NCBI GenBank assembly: GCA_937892095.1
Contig: CALAVC010000054.1
Location: 1-33,629, forward strand
From: an uncultured Bacteroidales bacterium
Lineage (GTDB): Bacteria > Bacteroidota > Bacteroidia > Bacteroidales > Marinilabiliaceae
DNA: 33,629 bases
Direction of reading: 5' to 3'
In this document: positions 15,619 through 25,098 of the stretch, in pieces
Position numbering within the stretch: the first letter of the stretch is position 1
How the letters are laid out: each line of letters opens with the position of its first letter
Made by a program: the position numbers and the translations under genes
The notes under the pieces: generated by a model
What the model saw: the letters and a program-made list of their open reading frames with translations, nothing else
What the model was told of the DNA's origin: nothing
Databases searched by the model: none

Positions 15619-17538
15619 ATGTCTTCAAAATACACTCGTCTCGCTTTTTGTTGCCGACAACTACTCTTCGCCACACTACTTCTCATAGTCTTGCAAAGCA
15701 TCATCCGTCTGTGTTTTATGTCCGCTCATGCTTCCGACGGCACACTCTCCGATTACGCTCAATTCCTTCCACACGTTTTCTTCAACGGTTTTCGTTTCGA
15801 TGCACAAATTGCTAGCTACGCTCTTTGCCTATTCTTTTTCCTTGCACTGCCAACTATCTTCACTCCCATAGGATACTCTAACTTTATATGTCGTGCCATA
15901 AACGTAGGCATTGCCGCCTCACTGCTTACCACCATAGGCCTCGCCGACATCGTTTTCTATGCCAACTTTAAGTGCCATTTCAACAATGTAACTTTCGACT
16001 TCCTCGACGAAGAACCTCTTGTCATTGCTCGTGGAGTGTGGGAAGAAAGTCCAATTCTTACTTTCCTTCTCGTCGTAATTGTTGTCGGAGTCGCTGCCTA
16101 CTACGTCATGCGTCGCCTCAGCAAGTTGCCACTGCGTCTTAGTCGTACATTGCAAATAGCAACACCATTTGTTACGCTCATGCTCCTATTTCTCATGATG
16201 CGTGGCAGCCTTCGTCCGTGGGTGCTCAACGCCGAAGACATCTACGTCTCGCCCTCCACCACACTCAACGACTGTGTCCCCAATGGCACTTTTATGCTCA
16301 AAAAAGCCTATTCCGAACACAAAAAACAATTTCGCCTGCCCACCGCCGAAGACCTCATCTCCGAAGCCGACATGTCTCTTGCCGAAGCTCTTAATGCTTG
16401 GGCCGACAGCTCTGCCCACTCTCCTGCCGACGCGCTATTTCGTACATCTACACCCAACCCACCCTGTGCTGGTTCCGATGTACTAATAGTCCTTACCGAG
16501 TCTTGGAGCAATCGACTCATCGACTACGAACAAATGTTTGGTCTCGACTTGCTCGGAGCCATGCGACAACACTTCAATTCAGACATACTCTTCCGCCATT
16601 TCCTATCATCCACTCAAGGCACAATCAATGCTCTCGAAAGCATAACCATCAGTTGCCCATTCCCCGAAATCTTCACAAGTCAGTGGCGCACAACCCCTCT
16701 ACCTTCAGCCACAGCTCGCACATTCTCCTCCGCAGGCTACGAGACGTTCTTCGTCAGTGGCATACGTCTTTCGTGGCGCAACATAGGCGAAGCTCTTCCT
16801 GCACAAGGCTTCGATCATGTCGTCGGTCAGTACGAACTACTCGCACAGCGCCCCGACGCACAGTGCAACACCACGTGGGGCGTCTACGACCACGACATGC
16901 TGCGCTACGTCTCCGACATCCTCTGTGAGCCTCATTCCAAGCCACGCTTCATCCTCGCACTTACCAGCACCAGCCACCCTCCTTTTGAGTTCCCCTCCGA
17001 CTACCCCTTTGCCGACCTCTCCTATCGTCCTGCTTTCGACACAGCTTTCGCTCGCCCCTACGACGTCACGCTCGACTACCTTCGCGGCTATGCCTACGAA
17101 TCTAACGAACTCGGACTACTCATGAATCGCATCAAGAGCTCTTCACGTGCCGATAGTATAGTTGTCTGCCTCACTGGCGACCACAACATACGCTCCATAC
17201 TCCCCTATGGTAGGTTTAACAATGTTTTCCACCGCTACTCCGTACCCGTCTATTTCTATGCACCACATTCAGGCATGCCCTCTCGAATCGACACAACCAC
17301 CTGTGGTAGCCATGCCGACATAGTCCCCTCACTCGTTAACCTCTGCCTACCCTCAACCACCTACTTCGCCGTCGGACAAGACGTTTTCGCCATCTCCGAC
17401 TCACTCCCCTCCATCGGCTTCAACACCGATGGCTACGTCATCAGTCGTGGCATGTCTTCTGAGTCTGCCTCGCGCAAGGCATCTGCACTCACCCTGCTCA
17501 AAAAACTCTATTTCCAAAGCATATTTACTGCAAAATAG
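15619..17538 (+). CDS. LtaS-like membrane sulfatase/phosphotransferase
   Basis: The 639-residue protein has about five N-terminal membrane helices (first near residues 12-33, last near 179-196). An extracytoplasmic alkaline-phosphatase-superfamily domain follows. Metal-site residues typical of the LtaS group are visible: Glu294 in LTESW, the presumed nucleophile Thr335 in STQGTIN, the GVYDHDML block at 421-428, and Asp521-His522 in GDHN. In Firmicutes LtaS polymerises glycerophosphate; Bacteroidetes lack lipoteichoic acid. The likely role here is transfer of a phospho-alcohol (for example phosphoethanolamine or phosphoglycerol) to envelope glycans, or hydrolysis of such groups. The substrate is inference. 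The start at 15619 is supported by the promoter spacing and gives a short basic N-terminus before the first helix. Confidence 0.85.
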   Translation: MSSKYTRLAFCCRQLLFATLLLIVLQSIIRLCFMSAHASDGTLSDYAQFLPHVFFNGFRFDAQIASYALCLFFFLALPTIFTPIGYSNFICRAINVGIAASLLTTIGLADIVFYANFKCHFNNVTFDFLDEEPLVIARGVWEESPILTFLLVVIVVGVAAYYVMRRLSKLPLRLSRTLQIATPFVTLMLLFLMMRGSLRPWVLNAEDIYVSPSTTLNDCVPNGTFMLKKAYSEHKKQFRLPTAEDLISEADMSLAEALNAWADSSAHSPADALFRTSTPNPPCAGSDVLIVLTESWSNRLIDYEQMFGLDLLGAMRQHFNSDILFRHFLSSTQGTINALESITISCPFPEIFTSQWRTTPLPSATARTFSSAGYETFFVSGIRLSWRNIGEALPAQGFDHVVGQYELLAQRPDAQCNTTWGVYDHDMLRYVSDILCEPHSKPRFILALTSTSHPPFEFPSDYPFADLSYRPAFDTAFARPYDVTLDYLRGYAYESNELGLLMNRIKSSSRADSIVVCLTGDHNIRSILPYGRFNNVFHRYSVPVYFYAPHSGMPSRIDTTTCGSHADIVPSLVNLCLPSTTYFAVGQDVFAISDSLPSIGFNTDGYVISRGMSSESASRKASALTLLKKLYFQSIFTAK

Positions 17539-17568
17539 ACCAATACCCACATTTCAAAAATATTTATC

Positions 17569-17576
17569 TACCTTTG
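17569..17576 (+). promoter_or_regulatory. -7 promoter box of topA
   Basis: TACCTTTG is a perfect TAnnTTTG match 40 bases before the topA ATG, in an AT-rich gap of 78 bp. No clear -33 box is seen. Confidence 0.55.
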
Positions 17577-17616
17577 TTCGCATATTAATTTCAGAGAAGT
17601 ATTCACTTTTTAACGC

Positions 17617-20070
17617 ATGGCATCTCCCAAGTCCTACAACTTAGTAATCGTCGAGTCTCCTGCCAAAGCCAAAACTATCGGACAATTCCTCGGCCCCGAC
17701 TATGTCGTCACTTCAAGCTACGGACACATTCGCGACCTCGTCAAAAATAACCAAGCCATCGACGTCGACCACAATTTCGAACCACAATATGTCGTCCCAG
17801 ACGACAAAGAAAAAGTTGTCGCCGAACTCACACGCCTCGCTCGCAAGGCCACTGCCGTATGGCTCGCTTCCGATGAAGACCGCGAAGGTGAAGCCATATC
17901 GTGGCACCTCGCCACCGTACTCAACCTCCCAGTCGAGTCCACTCGTCGCATCGTTTTTCACGAAATAACCAAGCCCGCCATATTGAGTGCCATAACCAGC
18001 CCACGAACCATCAATATGGACCTCGTCAACGCTCAGCAAGCCAGACGCGTTCTCGACCGTCTCGTAGGCTTCGAGCTCTCTCCAGTTCTCTGGCGTAAGG
18101 TCAAGCCGCAATTGTCTGCTGGGCGTGTACAATCCGTCGCCGTTCGACTGCTTGTAGAGCGCGAACGCGAAATATTTGCCTATAAACCCACTTCCGCCTT
18201 TAACACCATTGCAAACTTCACGCTCGTCGATCGCAACGGACGTCCGCATACCCTTCTCGCCGAACTCGGCAAACGCTTCGACAACGAAGCCGACGCACAA
18301 AAGTTTATAGCCTCTTGTGCAGGAGCCTCTTTCCAAGTCGATGCCGTAGAGCAAAAACTCCTTTCCCGACAACCAACACCACCTTTCACAACCTCAACCC
18401 TTCAACAAGAAGCTGCTCGCAAACTCGGCATGAGCGTCTCGCAAACAATGCAAACCGCTCAGACACTCTACGAAGCCGGTCTCATCACATACATGCGTAC
18501 CGACTCCGTCAACCTCTCGCAAACAGCCCTCAACGACGCCCAAACCGTCATCTGTCAATCTTTCGGCAAAGAATATCATCACCGACGACAGTATAAAACA
18601 AACACCAAAGGCGCTCAAGAAGCTCACGAAGCCATCCGACCCACCTATATGCAAAATAGGTCCATCGAAGGCACTGCAACCGAAAAGCGACTATATCAAC
18701 TCATTTGGAATCGTGCAGTTGCCTCGCAAATGGCCGACGCTCAAATCGAACGCACCATAATCTCCGTAGCATCGCCCGACCCCAAAGCTCGGTTCGTAGC
18801 CTCTGCCGACATCGTCAAGTTCGACGGCTTTATGAAGCTCTATCTCGAAAGCGTCGATGACCCCGACGACGACACCCTACAAGGCACACTACCCAACCTC
18901 GACCTTCACACACCTCTCACCCTCTCCTCACTCCAGTCGCGCCAGCGATTCTCCCAACATCCACCACGCTACAACGAAGCCTCTCTCGTAAAAAAACTCG
19001 AAGAAATGGGCATAGGTCGTCCGTCCACCTATGCTCCCACCATATCCACCATACAGCAACGTGGCTACGTCATCCGAGAGTCTCGCGATGGTCTCCAACG
19101 CTCATACATAACGCTCTCTCTCAACAAAGACGGTAGCGTCTCCCGACAAGAAAAAGTCGAAAACTACGGAGCCGAAAAAAACAAACTCTTCCCAACCGAC
19201 ATCGCCATGGTCGTAACCGACTTCCTCGTACAACATTTCGCCGATGTCATGTCCTACGACTTTACTGCCAGTGTCGAAACGCAGTTCGACGAAATCGCCG
19301 AAGGCAAAATATCTTGGCAAAATGTCATCGGACAATTCTACTCACCATTTCACAACCAAGTATCACTCACCCTCGAAGACTCCACTCGTAGCAGTGGCGA
19401 ACGACTCCTCGGCACCGACCCCAAGTCTGGGCGCAACGTCTACGTCCGCATCGGTCGATTCGGCCCCATGGCTCAAATAGGCGACAACCCCTCCGACAAC
19501 GCACCCGATGCGCCAAAGCCCATCTTCTCCTCTCTCCGTCGAGACCAACACATCGAGACCATCACACTCGATGAAGCACTCCGACTCTTCGACCTCCCAC
19601 GCACACTCGGCTCCTTCGAAGACAAAGAAGTCTCTGTCAGTGTCGGACGATTCGGACCATACATAAAGCACGACGGCAAGTTCACCTCCCTCAAGAAGAC
19701 CGACGACCCCTACACCATAAGCCTCGACGATGCCATAGCACGTATCGAAGAAAAACGTCTCGCCGACCAAAACAAAATCATCAAAACATTCGAGCAAGAC
19801 TCTCGTCTATCCATCCTCAACGGACGCTGGGGACCCTACATAGCCTTCGGCAAAGCCAACGTGCGTATACCCAAGTCAGCCAACGTCGAGACACTCACCT
19901 ACGAAGACTGTCTCGCACTTGCTTCCGACCAAGGAGCCGACCCCGACAAAAAAGCATCTCGCTTTGCTCGTAAAAAATCCGACTCTCAAAGTGTTGATAA
20001 TAAAGAACTTACAACCTCTGTTGCAAAGAAGTCTAAAAAAAATGCAACCGCAAAGACTAAAAAATCGTAA
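17617..20070 (+). CDS. topA: DNA topoisomerase I
   Basis: TopA relaxes negative supercoils by transient cleavage of one strand. The 817-residue protein begins with the Toprim signature VIVESPAKAKTI, and DEDREGE at 86-92 carries the metal-binding acids. SAGRVQSV is at 167-174, PPFTTSTLQQEA at 255-266, and the active-site Tyr292 lies in LITYMRTDS. The C-terminus lacks tetracysteine zinc fingers. It carries repeated topoisomerase C-terminal modules (VRIGRFGPM, VSVGRFGPYIK, NGRWGPYIAF), then a lysine-rich tail of about 40 residues that probably contacts DNA or RNA polymerase. It precedes the type IX secretion genes by 114 bp without an obvious terminator, so read-through is possible. Confidence 0.97.
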   Translation: MASPKSYNLVIVESPAKAKTIGQFLGPDYVVTSSYGHIRDLVKNNQAIDVDHNFEPQYVVPDDKEKVVAELTRLARKATAVWLASDEDREGEAISWHLATVLNLPVESTRRIVFHEITKPAILSAITSPRTINMDLVNAQQARRVLDRLVGFELSPVLWRKVKPQLSAGRVQSVAVRLLVEREREIFAYKPTSAFNTIANFTLVDRNGRPHTLLAELGKRFDNEADAQKFIASCAGASFQVDAVEQKLLSRQPTPPFTTSTLQQEAARKLGMSVSQTMQTAQTLYEAGLITYMRTDSVNLSQTALNDAQTVICQSFGKEYHHRRQYKTNTKGAQEAHEAIRPTYMQNRSIEGTATEKRLYQLIWNRAVASQMADAQIERTIISVASPDPKARFVASADIVKFDGFMKLYLESVDDPDDDTLQGTLPNLDLHTPLTLSSLQSRQRFSQHPPRYNEASLVKKLEEMGIGRPSTYAPTISTIQQRGYVIRESRDGLQRSYITLSLNKDGSVSRQEKVENYGAEKNKLFPTDIAMVVTDFLVQHFADVMSYDFTASVETQFDEIAEGKISWQNVIGQFYSPFHNQVSLTLEDSTRSSGERLLGTDPKSGRNVYVRIGRFGPMAQIGDNPSDNAPDAPKPIFSSLRRDQHIETITLDEALRLFDLPRTLGSFEDKEVSVSVGRFGPYIKHDGKFTSLKKTDDPYTISLDDAIARIEEKRLADQNKIIKTFEQDSRLSILNGRWGPYIAFGKANVRIPKSANVETLTYEDCLALASDQGADPDKKASRFARKKSDSQSVDNKELTTSVAKKSKKNATAKTKKS

Positions 20071-20184
20071 CAAAGGAAACAATATTTCATGCGGTATTGC
20101 GTTATGCAACTAACACCCTGCTGCTATCCAATGCCCAAGTGTAGTATTAAACGATCTTTTACTCTCCTTTCTCTCGCAAAAACA

Positions 20185-21159
20185 ATGTTTTTGCTTAAAA
20201 AGAGTGTAAAACTGATTATTTTTAGTTTAATTTGCACTTTCAGTGGTGTCTATTGCTATGCTCAAAGCGAACCACAATTCGCAGCCGCTTATGCAATCCC
20301 CACAGCCCTCAATCCTGCCGCTGCTGGCAGAGCAGGGCAATTCGAAGCCACAGCCGCTTTCCGTAAGCAATGGCTCGGCTTCACCGACGAACCTTCCAAT
20401 CTCCTACTCACCATCGACAAGGAGATAGCTCTACTGAAAAACTTCCACGGCGTGGGTGCCGTAGTCTTGCAAGACAAAGCTGGACCGCCAACAATGCTCG
20501 ATATGGCTCTCAATTATAGCTACCATATCTATTTAGCCGATGGTCTACTCGGTCTCGGTCTCCGACTCGGAGCACGAAACGTCAAGTATGACGCTTCAAG
20601 CCTCTATACAGCCGTCTCAGGTCTATCCGACGACTATCACCAAGAGTCCGACCAAGCAATCACCTCGCTCGACGATAGCCAAACAGCTTTCGATGTCGGG
20701 CTCGGTGCATTCTATCAGACCCAGCGCAGTTTCGTCTCGCTCGCTTTCCTTCATCTTACATCTCCAGAGTTGGAGTTTAAGAATGGTGCTCTCTTCAAAG
20801 TTCGTCCGGTCGTTACACTATCCTCTGGAATACTCCTTGGGCACAACATCAAGGATAAAGCTTTCGAACCACGACTCTCTATGCGTTCCGACTTCGCCTC
20901 ACTTCAACTCGATATGACTCTTAATGTCAACATCCGACAAAAAGTCTGGTTTGGACTCGGCTATCGTCTGCAAGATGCCCTCCTCATAGGCGCAGGTCTC
21001 AGACTACCCATAGGTCTCGACATCGCCTATAACTACGATTTGAGCCTCTCCTCGCTCAAACGATACAACACAGGGGCTCACGAAGTAGTTCTTCGCTACC
21101 TCTTCGACCTCGACACTCAACGTGCAACAAAAAACTATAAAAGCGTTAGAATACTGTAA
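20185..21159 (+). CDS. porP: Type IX secretion / gliding outer-membrane protein PorP (SprF-like)
   Basis: The 324-residue protein has a signal peptide (residues ~1-23, ending near VYCYAQ) and the PorP/SprF opening EPQFAAAYAIPTALNPAAAG. Amphipathic beta-strands of an outer-membrane barrel follow, and the protein ends with a strand close to the C-terminus. In Porphyromonas gingivalis PorP is the first gene of the porPKLMN set, and PorP-type proteins connect the type IX machinery to the outer membrane or adhesins. I use ATG 20185 because ATGs at 20089 and 20104 would put about 30 non-signal residues before the leader. It is separated from porK by 24 bp. No clear promoter box was found upstream. 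Confidence 0.9.
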   Translation: MFLLKKSVKLIIFSLICTFSGVYCYAQSEPQFAAAYAIPTALNPAAAGRAGQFEATAAFRKQWLGFTDEPSNLLLTIDKEIALLKNFHGVGAVVLQDKAGPPTMLDMALNYSYHIYLADGLLGLGLRLGARNVKYDASSLYTAVSGLSDDYHQESDQAITSLDDSQTAFDVGLGAFYQTQRSFVSLAFLHLTSPELEFKNGALFKVRPVVTLSSGILLGHNIKDKAFEPRLSMRSDFASLQLDMTLNVNIRQKVWFGLGYRLQDALLIGAGLRLPIGLDIAYNYDLSLSSLKRYNTGAHEVVLRYLFDLDTQRATKNYKSVRIL

Positions 21160-21183
21160 CAACAGGATATACAACTGATCAAT

Positions 21184-22515
21184 ATGAGAAAATTTGCGGT
21201 TTATGCTGCTGCCCTGACACTCCTCTCGGCTTGCAACGGAAAAAATAACGGCGAACTCGTCGGAGTTGAGCGTGGCGCTCAATTCTACGAACCAGACCCC
21301 TACGGCATGGTGTTCGTCCCACAAGGTAGCTTCAATATGGGACAAAACGAACAAGATGTCGCCTCGCTTACCAATGCACTTACCAAAACCGTTACCATAA
21401 GCTCCTTCTGGATGGACGAAACCGAAATCACCAACTCCGAATATCGTCAGTTCGTCGATTGGGTTCGCGACTCCATAGCTCGTACACTCCTCGGAGCTGC
21501 TAACGAAGAATACCTTATATCGGAAGACAAAAACGGCAACCCTCTCGATAAACCCATACTCAATTGGACCAAAGAACTCGACTGGACTGACCCTGAAAAC
21601 CAAGAAGTCCTTAACGAAATGTACCTCTCCGAGGGCGAACGCTTCTTCGGACGTAAAGAGTTCGATAACCGTAAGTGGGTCTACACCTACGATTGGGTCG
21701 ACCTCTTGCAGGCCGCCAAACTAACCAACCGCTACGATTATGCCGAAGGCAAATATCATGGTGTAGTCTACGACATCAATGGCGAACGCCGCGAACTTGA
21801 AGACGGCAATCGTTCTGCTTTCATCATGTCCGACAAAGTCCTTGTCTACCCCGATACCCTCTGCTGGATAGAAAACTTTACCTATTCTTTCAACGAACCC
21901 ATAGCTAAGCTCTATTTCAACCACGCAGGTTTCGACACATATCCCGTTGTAGGCATATCTTGGAAGCAAGCAACCGCTTTCTGCATTTGGCGCTCCAACC
22001 TGCTCAACGACTACCTCAAGTCCGAAGGTCAACCCCTCGCTATGGACTACCGACTCCCCACCGAAGCCGAATGGGAATATGCAGCTCGTGGCGGTATCGA
22101 ACACGGCATCTATCCTTGGGGTGGTTACTACACTCGTAACAACCGTGGTTGCTTCGTCGCCAATTTCAAGCCACTCCGTGGTCGCTACACCGACGATGGC
22201 TCCGTCCGTACCTCTTCCGTCTCTTCCTATGCACCCAACGAATATGGACTCTTCGATATGGCAGGCAACGTTGCCGAGTGGACAAGTTCAGCTTTCGACG
22301 AATCTTCCTACGTCTATACTCACGACATGAACCCCGACTACAAATACAACGCTCGTCCCGACGACCCCATCGTTATGAAGCGTAAAGTCCTCCGTGGCGG
22401 TTCATGGAAAGACATAGCCTACTACCTCCAATGTGGCACCCGCACCTACGAATACCAAGACTCAACAGCCTCCTTCATCGGTTTCCGTTGCGTACGCGAC
22501 TATATCGGCGAATAA
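21184..22515 (+). CDS. porK: Type IX secretion lipoprotein PorK/GldK
   Basis: This 443-residue protein has a lipoprotein signal peptide with lipobox LSAC and acylation site Cys17. A formylglycine-generating-enzyme-like (sulfatase-modifying factor) domain follows. It is recognisable from GMVFVPQGSFNMG through RLPTEAEWEYAARGG and NVAEWTSS to VLRGGSWKD and GFRCVRD at the end. GldK/PorK uses this fold structurally. With PorN it forms the periplasmic ring attached to the outer membrane that surrounds the type IX motor. Order and spacing (24 bp after porP, 45 bp before porL) match the conserved operon. Confidence 0.95.
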   Translation: MRKFAVYAAALTLLSACNGKNNGELVGVERGAQFYEPDPYGMVFVPQGSFNMGQNEQDVASLTNALTKTVTISSFWMDETEITNSEYRQFVDWVRDSIARTLLGAANEEYLISEDKNGNPLDKPILNWTKELDWTDPENQEVLNEMYLSEGERFFGRKEFDNRKWVYTYDWVDLLQAAKLTNRYDYAEGKYHGVVYDINGERRELEDGNRSAFIMSDKVLVYPDTLCWIENFTYSFNEPIAKLYFNHAGFDTYPVVGISWKQATAFCIWRSNLLNDYLKSEGQPLAMDYRLPTEAEWEYAARGGIEHGIYPWGGYYTRNNRGCFVANFKPLRGRYTDDGSVRTSSVSSYAPNEYGLFDMAGNVAEWTSSAFDESSYVYTHDMNPDYKYNARPDDPIVMKRKVLRGGSWKDIAYYLQCGTRTYEYQDSTASFIGFRCVRDYIGE

Positions 22516-22560
22516 TTTCTAAGGTTTCATCCGCATATCAAAAAAAACAATCAGTTCCCT

Positions 22561-23415
22561 ATGACTCTAACAGAATTAGTAACTAGCCCCGCCTATAAAA
22601 AATTCATGGGCTACGTCTATGGTTTCGGTGCCGCTGTCGCCATTATCGGTGCCCTTTTCAAAATCCTCCACTTGCCAGGTGCTTCTGTCATGCTTGTTGC
22701 TGGTCTCGGTGTCGAAGCTCTTATCTTTGCACTATCTTCTTTCGAACCACCTCATGAAACTCCCGATTGGAGTCTCGTATATCCCGAACTCGCAGGTCTC
22801 GAACCCACCGAAGGTCATGGTCATGGTGGTGGTGTCAAAGGTGGTCAAGTAGCAGGTGGCGGTAGCGAACTCTCCGCCCTCCTCTCAACTGGCACCATAG
22901 AACAAAAAACTGTCGACCAACTCGCCGAAGGTGTCAAAAAACTTGCAAGCACAACCTCTCAAATGGCCGACCTCGCCGATGCTTCTGTTGCCACTAAGTC
23001 CTACCTCAACAACGTCAAAAGTGCTTCCGATTCGCTCAATCAGTTCTCCGCTGCACAAACCAATGTCGCCGAAGCTGGTAGCAAGCTCGCAAGCCGCATG
23101 AACGAAGAAGGCAACAAATTCGCCGACTCTTTCTCCAAACTCAACGCTGCCGTTGCCACTCAAGCAAGCGAATTCACTAAGCTCGGCAACAACATCAGTG
23201 CTGTATCCGAAGCCTATGCTTCTCAACTCAAAGGACTCTCTGGTCAGCTCGAGTCTACTAAGAATATGACAAACGGACTCTCTTCAATCTCTGCCGAGAT
23301 AGCCGCTTCTGTCGAAGGCGTCAAAGCCTACCGCGAACAAATAGCTTCCCTCAGCAAGACCGTAGGTGAACTCAACAACATCTATGGCAACATGCTTAGT
23401 GCAATCCGCAAGTAG
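22561..23415 (+). CDS. porL: Type IX secretion motor protein PorL/GldL
   Basis: The 284-residue inner-membrane protein has two closely spaced N-terminal helices (residues ~16-34 and ~42-61) joined by LHLPG, then a long cytoplasmic region rich in Ala, Ser and Lys that looks helical or coiled. Glu52 in GLGVEALIFAL lies in helix 2. It is in the position of the membrane glutamate shown in Flavobacterium GldL to be needed for proton-driven rotation. GldL forms a pentamer around two GldM helices and powers secretion and gliding. The GHGHGGG-type stretch at ~81-90 is a flexible linker. The start is the canonical family N-terminus. Confidence 0.95.
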   Translation: MTLTELVTSPAYKKFMGYVYGFGAAVAIIGALFKILHLPGASVMLVAGLGVEALIFALSSFEPPHETPDWSLVYPELAGLEPTEGHGHGGGVKGGQVAGGGSELSALLSTGTIEQKTVDQLAEGVKKLASTTSQMADLADASVATKSYLNNVKSASDSLNQFSAAQTNVAEAGSKLASRMNEEGNKFADSFSKLNAAVATQASEFTKLGNNISAVSEAYASQLKGLSGQLESTKNMTNGLSSISAEIAASVEGVKAYREQIASLSKTVGELNNIYGNMLSAIRK

Positions 23416-23476
23416 TCCGCGATTCCTTAGTAACTTTTAGTCAATCATTCTTTAAACCTCATAATACGTATAACGA

Positions 23477-25075
23477 ATGAGTGGTGGTAACTGTCCCGAG
23501 ACTCCCCGACAGAAGATGATCGGCATGATGTACCTCATGCTGACCGCCATGCTCGCCCTCAACGTATCTGGCGACCTACTCAACGCTTTCACACTCGTGG
23601 ATAAGAGTATTCGTAGCCAAATAGCGTCGACGGACGACAAGTTGGGAACTACTTACGCCAACTTCGATGCCAAAACGGCCGAAAACGAAGCGCGTTTCAA
23701 ACCCAAATACGACCAAGCCCTCGCTGTTAAAGCCAAGGCCGATAGTCTCTACAACTTCATCCAAGATTTCAAAAAACACATGACCGCCATCGCCGACGGT
23801 GTTCCCGAAGAAACAGCCGACCCAGCTGCTCTCGTCAACACCTCCGACCAAGATAAGGCAGGTCAGGTAATGGTTGTCCAAAATTGGCGTGGTGGCGCTA
23901 AGGCTCTCCGCGAGGCCATCAACACTTTCCGTGAGGATATGATCAACCTCGTCAAGAGCGACTCCGTCCTCAATATGGATACCGTACAGATGAACTCTCA
24001 AATCCATGCCTTGCAAGCTATGCTCAACACCGATGATCCTCCTCGTGGCAAAGACGGTGAGCAAAAAACTTGGGCTGCACAAAACTTCGAACACCTTCCA
24101 CTTGCTGCAACCTTTGGTCTGCTATCTGCCATTCAGAGCAACGTCCGTAATGCCGAGACCGATGTAGTCAATTCTCTCTACAAGTCTATCGATGCTGCTT
24201 CTTTTAAGTTCAACAAACTCGAAGCTCTCGTAATCCCCGAAGCACAGTACGTCATTCAGGGTGGCACCTACAAGGCCGACATTATGCTTGCAGCCTACGA
24301 CGAAACAATGGTCCCCGAAGTCGTTGTCGACAACAACAAACTCGAAGTTGTCGATGGTCGTGGTAAGTACTCTGTACCAGCATCTTCTATCGGTAAGAAG
24401 CAGTTTAGTGCAATGCTCTCTGTGCCAGACCCTGTAACAGGCAAGCCCAAATACTATCCTGCCAAGGCCGAATACGAAGTAGGTGCACCCTCGCTCGTAG
24501 TCTCTGCCACCAAGATGAACGCTATGTATCGTGGTCTGCCCAACCCCATCGAAGTCTCAGTTGCTGGCGTATCTCCTTCCGACTTGCAAGTGTCTGCTTC
24601 TGGTGGTTCGCTCACACGCGATGGCTCTGGCTACGTCGTCCGCCCCTCTGGTGCCAACAAGATCAATATCTCTGTTACGTCCAATGCAGGTGGCAAGACT
24701 CAAAACTTCGGTTCCAAAGAGTTCCGTGTCTACGATGTCCCTAACCCCGAAGTCAAATTCGTTGTTGCTGGTTCTCCTCTTGGCATGGGCAAGCCTCTCT
24801 CCAAAGGTAAAGTCGGTCAGGCCGAAGTACAAGCAGTCCTCGAAAACTTCGTCTTCGACGTTAAGTTTGAAGTCAAAGAATTCACCGTAGGTACCGTGAA
24901 GAACGGCTTCGAAGTCTCTCAGAAAAACTCTGGTCCTAAGCTCCAAAAAGCTACTGCTGACCTCATCAAGAGCGTCTCGCGTAAGGGCAAGATATTCATC
25001 GAAGGTGTAAAAGCTGTCGGTCCTGATGGCAAAATACGTCCCCTCAACGGTGTATCAGTCACCATTGAAAACTAA
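23477..25075 (+). CDS. porM: Type IX secretion motor shaft protein PorM/GldM
   Basis: The 532-residue protein starts with PETPRQKMIGMMYLMLTAML, the conserved single membrane helix of GldM. A basic residue (Arg11) lies at its cytoplasmic edge, matching the residue implicated in coupling to GldL. The rest is periplasmic: a helical first domain (to about 220) and three immunoglobulin-like domains (recognisable from VIPEAQYVIQGGTYKADI to the end). The dimer spans the periplasm to the PorK/PorN ring and transmits proton-driven rotation. It lies 61 bp after porL and 23 bp before porN. Confidence 0.95.
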   Translation: MSGGNCPETPRQKMIGMMYLMLTAMLALNVSGDLLNAFTLVDKSIRSQIASTDDKLGTTYANFDAKTAENEARFKPKYDQALAVKAKADSLYNFIQDFKKHMTAIADGVPEETADPAALVNTSDQDKAGQVMVVQNWRGGAKALREAINTFREDMINLVKSDSVLNMDTVQMNSQIHALQAMLNTDDPPRGKDGEQKTWAAQNFEHLPLAATFGLLSAIQSNVRNAETDVVNSLYKSIDAASFKFNKLEALVIPEAQYVIQGGTYKADIMLAAYDETMVPEVVVDNNKLEVVDGRGKYSVPASSIGKKQFSAMLSVPDPVTGKPKYYPAKAEYEVGAPSLVVSATKMNAMYRGLPNPIEVSVAGVSPSDLQVSASGGSLTRDGSGYVVRPSGANKINISVTSNAGGKTQNFGSKEFRVYDVPNPEVKFVVAGSPLGMGKPLSKGKVGQAEVQAVLENFVFDVKFEVKEFTVGTVKNGFEVSQKNSGPKLQKATADLIKSVSRKGKIFIEGVKAVGPDGKIRPLNGVSVTIEN

Positions 25076-25098
25076 ACCCCTCTCACACACATAAGACA

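Noticed and set aside
17713..18372. A 219-codon minus-strand ORF
   Set aside because: It is the complement of topA codons carrying Toprim and active-site motifs. Long shadow ORFs are expected in this C-rich coding strand.
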